Assembly (NCBI GenBank): GCA_903875045.1
Contig: CAIQUS010000198.1
Location: forward strand, 1 to 35,850
Length of the DNA stretch: 35,850 bases
Direction of reading: 5' to 3'
Source: an uncultured Bacteroidales bacterium
Lineage (GTDB): Bacteria > Bacteroidota > Bacteroidia > Bacteroidales > FEN-979
Shown: positions 6,283-15,472 of the stretch, one piece after another
How the letters are laid out: each line of letters starts with the position of its first letter
Position numbering within the stretch: position 1 is the first letter of the stretch
Translations under genes and position numbers: made by a program
Notes under the pieces: model-generated
Seen by the model: only the letters and a program-made list of their open reading frames with translations
What the model was told of the DNA's origin: nothing
The model's database searches: none

Positions 6283-6447
6283 TCAAAGCCTGACGATAAT
6301 GTTGCCCCCCAATGCATACAGGATATGTCCTCCATCGAGGGGAGCAACGGCGATCCGCAGCGGGATGGATGCAGGAGCCTGCACAGCGAAACTTAAACCA
6401 CCGATAAACGATTTGCTTTTAATCAAACTGAACAATTTTGATTTCAT
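6283..6447 (-). CDS. Possible 54-aa small protein
   Basis: An ATG at 6447, preceded by AAGAAGAAATATT, opens a 54-codon frame: basic start MKSKLFSLIKSKSFIGG, then a hydrophobic and proline-containing part (FAVQAPASIPLRIAVAPLDGG) ending NIIVRL. No family recognised. It could be a small membrane-associated protein or the end of a decayed gene. It is the only candidate on this strand in a 400-nt gap; the rest of the gap (6448-6642) shows only the candidate promoter at 6511. Confidence 0.25.
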   Translation of the reverse strand: MKSKLFSLIKSKSFIGGLSFAVQAPASIPLRIAVAPLDGGHILYALGGNIIVRL

Positions 6448-6510
6448 AATATTTCTTCTTTGGATGAGTACTATACTATTCAAATACAACTGCTGGACTA
6501 AAAAGTTGGT

Positions 6511-6518
6511 TATATTTG
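6511..6518 (+). promoter_or_regulatory. Candidate -7 box upstream of LamG-FISUMP gene
   Basis: TATATTTG matches TAnnTTTG, 125 nt before the ATG at 6643. No good -33 element is seen at 18-21 nt spacing. Confidence 0.3.
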
Positions 6519-6642
6519 TAAAAGTAGTCATTCTTATTTTCACATGCCCGATATTCCGGCGAAGACTGGTTGAAATGAGTGATTTTTTCAGCGAAAGTTT
6601 ATAATCAATATATTTTTATCCTTAAAACGAAATACCCGGACA

Positions 6643-8043
6643 ATGAGATCATTTACTTTGATTTGTTTCATTCTTTTTAGTTGCCTGGTTGTACCAGGCC
6701 AGACTGTTGAATTGAAGAAAGGGCTGGTGGGATATTGGCCTTTTAATGGAAATGCCAATGATGAAAGCGGGAATGGGAACAATGGGATTGTTACAGCTGC
6801 TTCACTGACCAGTGACAGAAAAGAAAATCCGAATTCTGCCTACTCATTTCGCGGGACAGATAATCCGGGCAGCATCAGAATAGCCAAATCTGCAACCCTG
6901 AGCTTCACCGATGCTTTCAGCATTTCGGTATGGCTTAAACTCGAAACGTACAGAGGAATGAATGGCTATGGACAAAGAGCCGATTACGGAATGGAGACTA
7001 TACTGGCAAAATCACATGACAGAAGCGGATTTGTTTGGCTATGCAATGGTGAGAGCCAGAACAACATAACGCGAACAAGCCTGAGCGGATCAGCCATTGC
7101 AAACCAATCCGAACGCAATGGGGGAGGGCCGGTAAACATTTTGGGTGAATGGACGCATTTACTGGTCACTGTGTCGAATTCGGAATACAAGATCTATGTA
7201 AACGGTGAGTTATTTAAAAATACTGCTGCAACAATCAACCTTGCTTCAATCAACAATGAGGATCTGGTTCTTGGAAAATTTTCCGATCAATGGTACCCAT
7301 TGACCGGTGTTCTGGATGACATAAGGATATACAATCGCCTGCTGAATGAAAAAGAGATTGTGGCACTATCGGAACCTAAAGGCAAGAAACAAGCAGGGCA
7401 AAATCAAACGGCAACTAAAAAGCCGGTAGTAAAAGAAACCCCAAAGCCACCTCCGGTTTCTGTTCCTGCAAAGGTTGTCATGAACGCTGATGGCAAAGGC
7501 AGTCTGACGGATCCAAGAGACGGCAAGGTATATGATTTAACTACCATTGGCACCCAGGTGTGGATGGCAGGAAACCTGGCTTACAGAACCGGTGAAGGGT
7601 GCTATTTCTATAATAATAAACCGGGCTTTATAGGCCAGTTAGGATACCTTTACACCTATGAGGCCGCCAAAACAGCCTGCCCTTCCGGATGGCATCTGCC
7701 AAGTTTGGATGAACTGGCAGTATTCGCAAGCGTTGTTGGTGAAGCAAAGCACCTGAAATATCCCGATTATGAAATCTGGTATGAATCCTGGGCCGGAACA
7801 AATTCAAATAAATATGGATTCAATGCGAAGGCTGGTGGCTGTTACTGCTTTCTGGATCAGCAATTTTATTTCTATAGATTGGCGGGAATCTGGTGGTCTT
7901 CCAGTGAAATGGACAATTCCAATGCGTATGTGATGTTTCTTGGAGCCTCATCAGGCTACGAGTCCTGGATTCAGGCAGGTGGAGATTCACCATTTTACCT
8001 GAAAGGGTATGGTTTAAGTGTCAGGTGTGTCAAAGATTATTAG
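6643..8043 (+). CDS. Secreted LamG-FISUMP two-domain protein
   Basis: A 466-residue exported protein. Signal peptide MRSFTLICFILFSCLVVPGQ. Residues ~24-245 form a LamG/concanavalin-like jelly roll: GLVGYWPFNGNANDESGNGN, ISVWLKL, GEWTHLLVTV, YVNGELFK, LDDIRIYNRLLNEKEI. These domains often bind carbohydrate or protein. A Lys/Pro-rich linker (~248-285) leads to a FISUMP domain: GTQVWMAGNLAY, CPSGWHLPSLDELAVF, WWSSSEM and LSVRCVKDY at the end. This is a canonical FISUMP domain, clearer than that of the window's other FISUMP protein. There is no T9SS sorting domain. It precedes the MORN gene by 70 nt on the same strand and may share a transcript with it. Confidence 0.9.
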   Translation: MRSFTLICFILFSCLVVPGQTVELKKGLVGYWPFNGNANDESGNGNNGIVTAASLTSDRKENPNSAYSFRGTDNPGSIRIAKSATLSFTDAFSISVWLKLETYRGMNGYGQRADYGMETILAKSHDRSGFVWLCNGESQNNITRTSLSGSAIANQSERNGGGPVNILGEWTHLLVTVSNSEYKIYVNGELFKNTAATINLASINNEDLVLGKFSDQWYPLTGVLDDIRIYNRLLNEKEIVALSEPKGKKQAGQNQTATKKPVVKETPKPPPVSVPAKVVMNADGKGSLTDPRDGKVYDLTTIGTQVWMAGNLAYRTGEGCYFYNNKPGFIGQLGYLYTYEAAKTACPSGWHLPSLDELAVFASVVGEAKHLKYPDYEIWYESWAGTNSNKYGFNAKAGGCYCFLDQQFYFYRLAGIWWSSSEMDNSNAYVMFLGASSGYESWIQAGGDSPFYLKGYGLSVRCVKDY

Positions 8044-8113
8044 AATACCCGGGTGGTTAAATACACGATGAATCAATCAATCTCAGAATAATCTCTATCA
8101 AATTCTTTTACCT

Positions 8114-9052
8114 ATGAATATCAAACATATTGTACTGAGTCTGTTCTTTTTAATGATCGTTTTTCCTGTTTTGTCCCAGTCAAAGATCAACAGTAGCAAA
8201 CCCACCATCAAAACAATAAAGATGGTTAACTCATACGGTGATACTGGCACCTATACAGGACCGGTTGTAAATGGAAAAGCCAATGGGGTAGGTTCTTTTG
8301 TATCGAAAAATGGTGCAACGTATGAAGGTGGTTTCAAAAATGGCCTGCGTAACGGACCAGGAACTTATATCCAGCCGGACGGTGGAAAGTATATGGGTAA
8401 TTTTACCAATGACCGGTGTAATGATGCAAATGCGACAATGGTCTACTCGGATGGATCGCGCTACGAAGGTGGCTTCAGAGAGGGTGTCCGAAATGGTCTT
8501 GGATTATTGATCTACAGTGATGGCACCCGCTATTATGGGAATTTCGTTAATGATAATCAGCAAGGTCAGGCAGTTGTTAACTATAAGGATGGAAGTAAAT
8601 ACGTCGGGGACATACAAATGGGGCATGCTAAACGATTTGGGAGTACCTGCGGGCTCCCGACTGGCTTTGGGGCCTTGTACAAGCCCAATGGAAGAGTTGA
8701 TGTCGGGACCTTTGAAAGCAAGTGGACAACTTCAGGCTACATTTGGTACCCCAAGGATTGTATTACGAAATCCACAAACAGGAGTGAGGGTAAAAAGTGC
8801 TGCTACCCTGTTCTGGTAAAGTGGGATGAAAATGCACAAACCGCATCATACAATAGTGAAGGCAACACTTTTAATGTATGCTGGAAGTATAATAAAAATA
8901 AAAGCAGGTATGATATTTCTGACTGTGGATATGGAGATGTGGGAACATATTGCATGAACGGGGATATTCTATTCTGGGATACCAAGTTTGGTGAAGCGCC
9001 TGACTTGAGATCCGCTATTATTCTGGCCCTGAAGAATTCCTACTGCAGGTAG
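8114..9052 (+). CDS. Exported MORN-repeat protein with Cys-rich C-terminus
   Basis: A 312-residue protein with a signal peptide (MNIKHIVLSLFFLMIV to LSQ). Residues ~45-175 hold about six MORN repeats of the form Y-x-G-x-(F/V)-x-N-G-x-x-x-G-x-G (TYEGGFKNGLRNGPG, RYEGGFREGVRNGLG, RYYGNFVNDNQQG). MORN repeats form an extended beta meander used for binding or membrane contact. The last ~140 residues are unrecognised and unusually rich in cysteine (DCITK, KKCCYP, NVCWKY, SDCGYG, TYCMN, SYCR), which suits a disulphide-rich envelope protein. A thiol-oxidoreductase-like T9SS gene lies two genes downstream on the other strand. Confidence 0.82.
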   Translation: MNIKHIVLSLFFLMIVFPVLSQSKINSSKPTIKTIKMVNSYGDTGTYTGPVVNGKANGVGSFVSKNGATYEGGFKNGLRNGPGTYIQPDGGKYMGNFTNDRCNDANATMVYSDGSRYEGGFREGVRNGLGLLIYSDGTRYYGNFVNDNQQGQAVVNYKDGSKYVGDIQMGHAKRFGSTCGLPTGFGALYKPNGRVDVGTFESKWTTSGYIWYPKDCITKSTNRSEGKKCCYPVLVKWDENAQTASYNSEGNTFNVCWKYNKNKSRYDISDCGYGDVGTYCMNGDILFWDTKFGEAPDLRSAIILALKNSYCR

Positions 9053-9126
9053 GAGGAGACGGAAAAACAGATATTCAGTTCACCAATGTTAAAAACCAAA
9101 TACTTATATAGACTAACAGGTAAACT

Positions 9127-9906
9127 ATGAAAAAATTCTTACTGGCCGGAATAATAATTTCGGCTCTGCTTTGCAGTTGCAAAAAAGATAAGGGAATTGA
9201 TTATGCTTCATTAATTCCCGGTACCTGGGTCAATACCCAGGTTGACAGCAAGACGATTCTCACCGATGCATCATTTGTTCTTAAGTTCCACGGAGGCAAC
9301 ATGGAGACCTTTGCCTCAGGAGTTATCCTGGATGAGAACAATAAAACCTGGATGGAAAACGACAGCTACACATACAGTGTCGACGGCAATCGGATAATCA
9401 TAGATGGTAATAATAACCTTGGCAGCAATTTTCATCTGGAGTTCATAATCCAGTCCGTTGATCAGCAAACCTTAACCTATTCGGTCAGTAAATTTATGGT
9501 TGACGGTGTGGAGTATCCCGATCCGAAAATTTACACCAATAAGAAGGTAACGGTTTCTTTGTCAAGCCAGTTCGTGGGAACCTGGTACGGAAAATCCACT
9601 ACCCAGGGCAACCCTGACAGCAGTTACCATTATTGGCAATATTTTGCAGATGGCCATTTTAATTACTATTACCAGGATAATAGTGGTAATTGGATCAATA
9701 AACCCGACAATAATGGATTATATTTTCTATACGGGAGCCTTTTGGCAACCAACTATACAAATGATCTTATAACGGGAGGAACCGGCAAGGCTTTTGAATG
9801 CTGGAATCTCAGCATTCAGGGGAACACCATGTTTTGGATGGGTTTAAGGGGGAATGAGCTCGTTACAAGCTTCAGGATGGAAAAAGTAACCGGGCCGCCT
9901 TCCTGA
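9127..9906 (+). CDS. Lipocalin-like lipoprotein
   Basis: A 259-residue lipoprotein: signal MKKFLLAGIIISALLCSC, with lipobox LLCSC and Lys residues after the cysteine. The mature part shows two similar beta-rich halves beginning IPGTWVNTQ (~30) and FVGTWYGKS (~150), a pattern typical of lipocalin-like/DUF4923-type Bacteroidota lipoproteins. Each half begins with G-T-W and contains an aromatic strand with an intervening loop. Function unknown, perhaps ligand binding at the envelope. The last ~55 codons recur as a degenerate copy at 11744-11915, beyond the convergent T9SS gene. Confidence 0.75.
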   Translation: MKKFLLAGIIISALLCSCKKDKGIDYASLIPGTWVNTQVDSKTILTDASFVLKFHGGNMETFASGVILDENNKTWMENDSYTYSVDGNRIIIDGNNNLGSNFHLEFIIQSVDQQTLTYSVSKFMVDGVEYPDPKIYTNKKVTVSLSSQFVGTWYGKSTTQGNPDSSYHYWQYFADGHFNYYYQDNSGNWINKPDNNGLYFLYGSLLATNYTNDLITGGTGKAFECWNLSIQGNTMFWMGLRGNELVTSFRMEKVTGPPS

Positions 9907-9943
9907 CCCTGGCAGCATCTCCCTTGTAAGATTCAAAAACCGC

Positions 9944-11512
9944 TTATTGCTTAATCATTTTCGCCCACCCGGTTTGATCATTCCCGGTGACCCGGATGAT
10001 GTAAATTCCTGCAGGTAACCCTTCCAGCCGAAGGGGATGCTTCATGCTTCCCTGCATGGATCTGCCTGAGACCATTTTGCCCGTCATGTTAAATATTTCC
10101 ATTTTTACCTCGGAGGATCCGTTAAATCCTGACAAATCAACGGTAACATTTCCATGGGCCGGGTTCGGATAGACTTTGAAAAGCAAAGCATCAGGTGTGG
10201 AGGCAGAACTGTTTTCAGGAATTTCGAGGGATTTCTGCACCAGCGAAATCGCCGCAGGTATGCAGTAAATACCGTTCGCCGTGATGGAGCCATTAACATA
10301 ACCGCCGTTGGCCACCATTGTACCAGGTAAAAAGTGGATGGCCTGGCCGGCAATGAAGGTGGCATGCCCGCCATTTTCCACCATGAATTGAGTCCCGTTC
10401 CCGGCAAGGCTGATGGTTTGAGTTGCATTATAACATCTTCCCGTTCCACTTCCAACCGTGATATTCGTCAAAGCGGTATCTGCCGGGATGACCGTGATGC
10501 AGGAAGGCCGTACAATGGTATCGATCTGGGTGCCTCGATCAACGATGAGCCTGACATCAAAAGAACCGAGGGTTTCATAAACAACCACTGGGTTTTTAGC
10601 GGTGGAGGTGGCGGGAGTACCGCCTTCAAAAAGCCACTGGTATGTTTCCGGAACGCCGATATATCCACCGGAAGTGGTATTGGTAAAGGTAACTTCAACA
10701 CCCGGTGAACCCAAGGCCGGTGCATTGGTAAAATCGGGGGAAAGGTCGATCACCCCGCGCTTGATTCCCTGGAAAATGTTCCATTTATAAATGTTGCCAC
10801 CCGTGCAGTTACCCTGGCCGGCATCATAGTTTTGCAGCCAGGCCACGAATTCGCATGCTGCAATCGGCCAGGAGGGAAGCATGGAGAAGGTCAGAACAGC
10901 TGTTTGGACTGGTCCGCTGGTAAAGTCTATGATGGTCCCGTTTTGATCCGGAACCATCAGACGGTTTACATGATCCAGGTGGGTCTGGCCCTGCCAGTTT
11001 TGTACAATTCCCGATTGGATGACGGCAAAATTCAACACCAGGTTGGCGGAGACAACCGGGTCGGTTTTTGTGAGGGTCAGGGTCACGGTATAGTCAGGGC
11101 CGCTGTGTGTCTCCGTCATGGCCATCCTGACCGGAGATGGTACGGCAATGGCAGCATTGTAATTGGTAAGGTAACTGGGGTACATGGAGGTGGTACGGCT
11201 TCCGCCAACAACCACCAGGCTACCGTCGAAGGTTGCCGCAGGGTATCCGACGATGCCGTATTTTGTGTTACGGGCATTGGAATAAACGTTGGCATAGGTA
11301 TCGCCGTTGTGATTTTCAACCACGGCAACTTTGTGACCGCCGGCAAGGAGGCCGTCGGCACCCATGGCAGCCCCCGGGCAATACGAACACCATGTGCCGG
11401 TGCCCACTTCAACCACCACCATTTCGCGGGGAGTTGTTTGAGCCACCAGGATGAAAGGGATAAGAAACAACATAAACATGCAGGGGATCATTCTTTTCGT
11501 CAGTGTTTTCAT
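9944..11512 (-). CDS. Omp28-like T9SS protein with thioredoxin-type CxxC
   Basis: A 522-residue secreted protein starting at the ATG at 11512: signal peptide MKTLTKRMIPCMFMLFLIPFILVAQ. The frame stays open for 72 codons upstream, but a good promoter lies inside that stretch. Residues ~28-260 resemble the Omp28-related family, with a thioredoxin-like EVGTGTWCSYCPG (Cys42/Cys45) and a later GYPAATFDG cis-proline-type segment. A PKD-like domain follows (FTNAPALGSPGVEVTFTN, TYQWLFEGGTP), then a low-complexity beta region, then a T9SS type A sorting domain (KVYPNPAHGNVTVDL, IFNMTGKMV, GLPAGIYIIRV, KMIKQ). It is probably a surface thiol-disulphide protein. It is convergent with the lipoprotein gene, whose 3' end is duplicated behind it. 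Confidence 0.87.
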   Translation of the reverse strand: MKTLTKRMIPCMFMLFLIPFILVAQTTPREMVVVEVGTGTWCSYCPGAAMGADGLLAGGHKVAVVENHNGDTYANVYSNARNTKYGIVGYPAATFDGSLVVVGGSRTTSMYPSYLTNYNAAIAVPSPVRMAMTETHSGPDYTVTLTLTKTDPVVSANLVLNFAVIQSGIVQNWQGQTHLDHVNRLMVPDQNGTIIDFTSGPVQTAVLTFSMLPSWPIAACEFVAWLQNYDAGQGNCTGGNIYKWNIFQGIKRGVIDLSPDFTNAPALGSPGVEVTFTNTTSGGYIGVPETYQWLFEGGTPATSTAKNPVVVYETLGSFDVRLIVDRGTQIDTIVRPSCITVIPADTALTNITVGSGTGRCYNATQTISLAGNGTQFMVENGGHATFIAGQAIHFLPGTMVANGGYVNGSITANGIYCIPAAISLVQKSLEIPENSSASTPDALLFKVYPNPAHGNVTVDLSGFNGSSEVKMEIFNMTGKMVSGRSMQGSMKHPLRLEGLPAGIYIIRVTGNDQTGWAKMIKQ

Positions 11513-11676
11513 TTTCCGGAAGTTTGGGTTTATAAGCAGTATGTTGAAGCCTGTCTGATGACCTGCTTTTGTTGCTGTCAGTATGAAGAAGTTATGAAAA
11601 CGGTTGGAAGTGGGTGTTCTCGATCTGTAAGGTTTTGGGGTCATCAAGGATGGGGCAGTTGTTTTATACGTTGTAT

Positions 11677-11706
11677 CAAATTTAGCTATTTTTCGATTAT
11701 TGCAAA
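11677..11706 (-). promoter_or_regulatory. Promoter for the Omp28-like T9SS gene
   Basis: On the minus strand TTTG (11706-11703), an 18-nt spacer and TAAATTTG (11684-11677) fit the Bacteroidota -33/-7 consensus. The predicted start of transcription leaves a leader of about 160 nt before the ATG at 11512 and rules out the longer N-terminal reading. Confidence 0.6.
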
Positions 11707-11743
11707 CTCTTGGTGAAATATTTCCCAAAAAGTTGCCATTTTC

Positions 11744-11915
11744 CTTTTGGCATCCAATTACACCAATGATCTTATAACGGGAGGAACCGGCAAGGTTTTT
11801 CAGTGCCGGAATATCAGCATTCAGGGGAACACAATGTTTTGGATGTGTTTAAGGGAGAATAGTCTGGTTACAAGCGTCAGGATGGAAAAAGTAACCGGGC
11901 CGCCGGTAATTTGAA
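11744..11915 (+). pseudogene. Duplicated 3' end of the lipocalin-like lipoprotein gene
   Basis: The sequence repeats 9738-9903 of the lipoprotein gene at roughly 85% identity. It still reads NDLITGGTGKVFQCRNISI, GNTMFWMCLRENSLVTSV and RMEKVTGPP, ending VI and a stop just before 11915. There is no start, and the homology begins abruptly at CCTTTTGG. It lies immediately before the convergent ABC ATPase stop. The two copies bracket the Omp28-like gene and its promoter. Confidence 0.85.
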
Positions 11916-11918
11916 ATG

Positions 11919-13001
11919 CTATTCGCCCTTTATTTTGAGGACAAGGATATTTTTCCCATCAGTGTACGTATAATCCACGGTTTTGCACCGGCCGAGGATC
12001 AGTTTTAACGCGATATCTTCTTCAAGGAGGTCCTCTTTCAACGGGTTTACCGGCATGCCGGTGCTTTCGCACACGAGTTGCACATCGCCATCCTTTTCGG
12101 AATAGGAGAGGTTCAGTTCGATGTTTGTAAAATCCGTCTGCAGTTCCAGGAGCTCTTCTGCAATGTGCACCACGTAGCCGGTCACTTTTTTTGAGACCAG
12201 ATGTTTTTCGCAGAATACTTCCATCTCACCCTGTAAGGCATACAGATCGTAGTCCCTGCTCCTGATCCGGAAATTCAGACTGCGCACGCGGTTGATAAAT
12301 GCCTGTGTTTTTTCCTTCTGAGGATGATCGAAGATCTGCACAGGGGTTCCCTCTTCATAAATCACTCCCTCATCCATGTAAAACACCCGGCTGGAGGTAT
12401 TCCGAGCAAATTCCATTTCATGGGTTACAATGATCATGGTCATGCCTTCCCGTGAAAGGCGGCGGATCACGGAGAGCACCTCACTGACCATGGTTGGATC
12501 GAGGGCCGATGTTGGTTCGTCGAAGAGCATGATTTCGGGCTCCATGGCGAGGCACCGGGCAATGGCCACCCGCTGTTTTTGCCCGCCCGACAGTTCATCG
12601 GGGAAGCTGTATCTCTTTTCGGCCAATCCGACCATTTTTAGCAGTTCCATGGCCTTAGCATCCGCTTCGGCCCGATTTTTCCCCAGGAGTTTGACCGGGC
12701 CGATGGTCAGGTTTTCGAGCACCGAAAGATGGGCATAGAGGTTGAAGGATTGAAATACCATGCCAATCTTCTGGCGTATTTTCGGGACATTGGTGTGTTT
12801 GTCGAGCAGCGGAATGCCATCGATCAGGATAGTGCCGCCGGTTGGTATTTCAAGCAGGTTGAGGCAGCGCAGGAAAGTGCTTTTACCCGTTCCTGACGGG
12901 CCGATAACGGAAATGACCTCTCCTTTCCGGATTTCAGTGGTGATATCCTTCAGCACCACCAGGTCGCCAAAATGTTTGGACAGGTTTGTTACTTTTATCA
13001 T
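11919..13001 (-). CDS. Polar amino-acid ABC importer ATPase with extra C-terminal domain
   Basis: A 360-residue ATPase of the GlnQ/HisP type. Residues 1-245 carry Walker [10 protein letters not shown] (34-42), Q-loop VFQSF, signature LSGGQKQR, Walker [11 protein letters not shown] and the H-loop THEM. Usual family length is ~240, so ~115 residues are added. The extension ([64 protein letters not shown]) has the strand-helix order of RsbW/SpoIIAB-type HATPase domains, but the N-box asparagine and glycine-rich lid are not visible, so it is probably a degenerate, non-ATP-binding version. It may be a regulatory or dimerising domain. The start codon overlaps the permease stop by 4 nt (ATGA), so the two are translationally coupled. 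Confidence 0.9.
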   Translation of the reverse strand: MIKVTNLSKHFGDLVVLKDITTEIRKGEVISVIGPSGTGKSTFLRCLNLLEIPTGGTILIDGIPLLDKHTNVPKIRQKIGMVFQSFNLYAHLSVLENLTIGPVKLLGKNRAEADAKAMELLKMVGLAEKRYSFPDELSGGQKQRVAIARCLAMEPEIMLFDEPTSALDPTMVSEVLSVIRRLSREGMTMIIVTHEMEFARNTSSRVFYMDEGVIYEEGTPVQIFDHPQKEKTQAFINRVRSLNFRIRSRDYDLYALQGEMEVFCEKHLVSKKVTGYVVHIAEELLELQTDFTNIELNLSYSEKDGDVQLVCESTGMPVNPLKEDLLEEDIALKLILGRCKTVDYTYTDGKNILVLKIKGE

Positions 13002-15274
13002 CCGGTTACCTCCATCATTTTTTTTGCGCGTTTTCTTTTAGGATCCACTGAGATTTCAACAAAACCAAGTGCCCAGGAAAGCAGCCAGGCAAGGAACAAA
13101 TAAATAACGGCCACCATGAACAGCGGGAAAAATGCATCGAAGGTGCGGCTGCGGATGATGTCGCTGGCTTTGGTGAGATCCTGCACGGCGATGTAACCTA
13201 CGATGGATGTCATTTTGATCAGGGAGATGAATTCTCCTTTGTAAACAGGCAGGATGCCCCGCAATGCCTGGGGCAGGATGATCCAGGTGAAGGTCAGAAT
13301 CTTTGAAAATCCACCTGCTGTGGCAGCCTCCGTTTGTCCCCGGTCGATGCTTTCAATCGATGTCCGGAACATCTCGGAAACATAAGCCCCGAAATTGAGC
13401 CCGAAGGCAATCACAGCGACGAACACCGGGTTGATATTCACAGAGGCAAACACCACGTAATAGATGATCATCAGCAATACAAGCACCGGGGTTCCGCGTA
13501 AAAGCGAGATGTAAAGCCTGGCAGGTCGGGACAAGAGCCTTCGCTTCGACATCCGCATATAACACACCAGGCCGCCGATAAGGGTTCCCAGCAGCGCTGC
13601 AAGGACAGAAATGATCATGGTTACGACTAATCCGTTGAGGATGTGCAGGTATCTTTTCTCCAGGATGATGTTGTTGTAAAAACTTTCGGAAACCTGTTTG
13701 AAAAATGTTTTATTGGCGGCTGCCGGATCTCCGCTTAGGGCAAAGGGACGGTCAATATTTGATTTCTTTGCGATAATGCTAACCCCGGAATTGTAATAGG
13801 GATCGGAAAAGCTAATCTGCTTTTTCCGCTCTTCGGTGATCATCAGTGAACTGGTGATCATGTCGATCTTGTTGGTGGAGACCGAGGCAAGCAATGCTCC
13901 GAACTGCAGGTCGATCGGGACATATTCCTTCCCGATGGAGGCAGCAAACCTTTGACCAAGTTCTATATCAAAGCCAACCAGCCGTCCGTCTTTCATGATG
14001 GTGGTGGGCAATCCCAGGTCGCTGACGATACCTGCTTTCAATTGCCCGTTTTTGTTGGTGCTTTTGATAACCGGCATGTCGGCCAGACCTTTATCCATCC
14101 ACCGGATGGTCATATCCTTGTAGACCCCGCTTGCCTTGATCTCTTTCAGGAATGCATTAAACTGTTCGCGAAGCAGCTGATTTTCCTGGTTCAGGCCGGC
14201 GGCAATGTCGACTGAAAAAACATTCCCGGCCAGGACACCCAACTCCTGGTTTTTGCTGAAAATATCCTTCAGCGCGGTGTGGTCCATAAATGCAACGTCC
14301 ACTTTGTCTGAATTCAAGCCAAAAAGCATGTCAGAGAGGTTCTGATACTGTAAAATCGTTGCCTTTGGAAATGTCCTGGTGGCGTATGAGTCGTGAATAC
14401 TTCCGAGTAAAACGCCGATCCGTTTCGTTTTTATATCATCGATGGATCTCATCTTTGTTGTGGTTTCTTCCGGCATCTCTTCAGACACACCCTTTGAAAC
14501 GTCTCTCACTACTGCCGCAATACCGCTTGGATAGTAGCTTTGTGAGAAGAGCACCTTCTTTGCTCTCTCTTCGGTGATGGAGAGTCCGGCGCCGATCATG
14601 TCAACTTTGCCCGACATGAGCGCGGGGATCATTGCGCCAAATTCCATGTCGACGATTTCGAGTTGTTTCCCTAACTTTTTTGCGATGCGGGAGGCATATT
14701 CGATATCGAAACCGACCACCTTTTGACTGCCATCCATAAATGACATTGGTTCGGTTACCGCGGCAGTACCGAACTTTAGCACACCGTTGTCATTGCTGAG
14801 TTTGATATCGGGCATCGGTGCCGGGGTTCCGTGATCGGGGAACCACCGTTTTTGCATATCATCGTAAGTTCCATCTGCTTTCAGTTCCGCAAGCACCTCA
14901 TCCATGGCCTTTTTCAGCAGCGTGTCCTGCATGCTGACTGCAAACCCGTACTGATCATCGAACAACAATTCGGGCAGCACGATCAGCCCTTCGTTCTTGG
15001 CAGCAATGTTTTTCAGAACGGGCAGATCATATACTGCGGCATCGGCTTTGCCATCCCTGACAGCGATGGCACAATCGAGTACACTGTTGTAATACTCGAT
15101 TTTTGCATCAGGATATTTTTTAAGTACAAACTGGTCGGCGGCAGTTCCGGTAGGGACGGCGAAAGTTTTCTCTCCCTTCAGCATGTCAGGATTAGTGATC
15201 TGCACTTCCTTGTGGCCGCATCCGGCAACTACAGCCACAACCAAAAAAATCAACAATTTCAAACAGATGTTCAT
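12998..15274 (-). CDS. Fused amino-acid-binding lipoprotein / ABC permease
   Basis: A 758-residue fusion starting at the ATG at 15274, with lipobox VVAGC (Cys19). Residues ~33-145 match only the second lobe and tail of a family 3 solute-binding protein ([25 protein letters not shown]). Residues ~164-393 are a complete family 3 binding protein ([43 protein letters not shown]). Residues ~409-503 match only a first lobe ([32 protein letters not shown]). The permease follows (~541-745), with several membrane helices and the EAA loop [25 protein letters not shown]. Substrate is probably a polar amino acid such as glutamine or glutamate. GlnP-type fusions are known; the half-whole-half order is the odd part. 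The ATPase gene overlaps its stop. Confidence 0.9.
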   Translation of the reverse strand: MNICLKLLIFLVVAVVAGCGHKEVQITNPDMLKGEKTFAVPTGTAADQFVLKKYPDAKIEYYNSVLDCAIAVRDGKADAAVYDLPVLKNIAAKNEGLIVLPELLFDDQYGFAVSMQDTLLKKAMDEVLAELKADGTYDDMQKRWFPDHGTPAPMPDIKLSNDNGVLKFGTAAVTEPMSFMDGSQKVVGFDIEYASRIAKKLGKQLEIVDMEFGAMIPALMSGKVDMIGAGLSITEERAKKVLFSQSYYPSGIAAVVRDVSKGVSEEMPEETTTKMRSIDDIKTKRIGVLLGSIHDSYATRTFPKATILQYQNLSDMLFGLNSDKVDVAFMDHTALKDIFSKNQELGVLAGNVFSVDIAAGLNQENQLLREQFNAFLKEIKASGVYKDMTIRWMDKGLADMPVIKSTNKNGQLKAGIVSDLGLPTTIMKDGRLVGFDIELGQRFAASIGKEYVPIDLQFGALLASVSTNKIDMITSSLMITEERKKQISFSDPYYNSGVSIIAKKSNIDRPFALSGDPAAANKTFFKQVSESFYNNIILEKRYLHILNGLVVTMIISVLAALLGTLIGGLVCYMRMSKRRLLSRPARLYISLLRGTPVLVLLMIIYYVVFASVNINPVFVAVIAFGLNFGAYVSEMFRTSIESIDRGQTEAATAGGFSKILTFTWIILPQALRGILPVYKGEFISLIKMTSIVGYIAVQDLTKASDIIRSRTFDAFFPLFMVAVIYLFLAWLLSWALGFVEISVDPKRKRAKKMMEVTG

Positions 15275-15301
15275 GTTGTTCGGGCATATTTGAATGCTGA
15301 A

Positions 15302-15309
15302 CAAACATA
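15302..15309 (-). promoter_or_regulatory. Candidate -7 box for the ABC importer operon
   Basis: On the minus strand TATGTTTG matches TAnnTTTG, 28 nt before the ATG at 15274. Transcription would begin around 15296, downstream of the alternative ATG at 15304, so it also supports the shorter start with the lipobox signal. The -33 element is unclear. Confidence 0.4.
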
Positions 15310-15376
15310 CATAAAATTCTTCTTCAGATTAACACTGTGCCAACTCAAATGATGAAACAACATCATTGTTTTTTAA

Positions 15377-15384
15377 TATATTTG
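15377..15384 (+). promoter_or_regulatory. Candidate -7 box in the divergent intergenic region
   Basis: TATATTTG on the plus strand, about 150 nt upstream of the propeller T9SS gene. No good -33 element, so the assignment is tentative. Confidence 0.3.
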
Positions 15385-15472
15385 CAATGTCATAACATTC
15401 TTGTCTCACAAACCTTCACTCCCTTTTACTGAAAGACTTGTCATTGCTTATTTTGATGGTTACTCTTTCATG

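Noticed and set aside
6540-6603. Possible transposase remnant (frame reading RRRLVEMSDFFS)
   Set aside because: Too short, with no family I could name and no terminal repeats seen.
10832-11716. Long antisense frame opposite the Omp28-like gene
   Set aside because: His/Gly-rich shadow of a GC-richer coding strand; the minus-strand protein has domains, signal peptide, promoter and sorting domain.
11513-11728. N-terminal extension of the Omp28-like protein
   Set aside because: It would hide the signal peptide and contains the predicted promoter (11677-11706).
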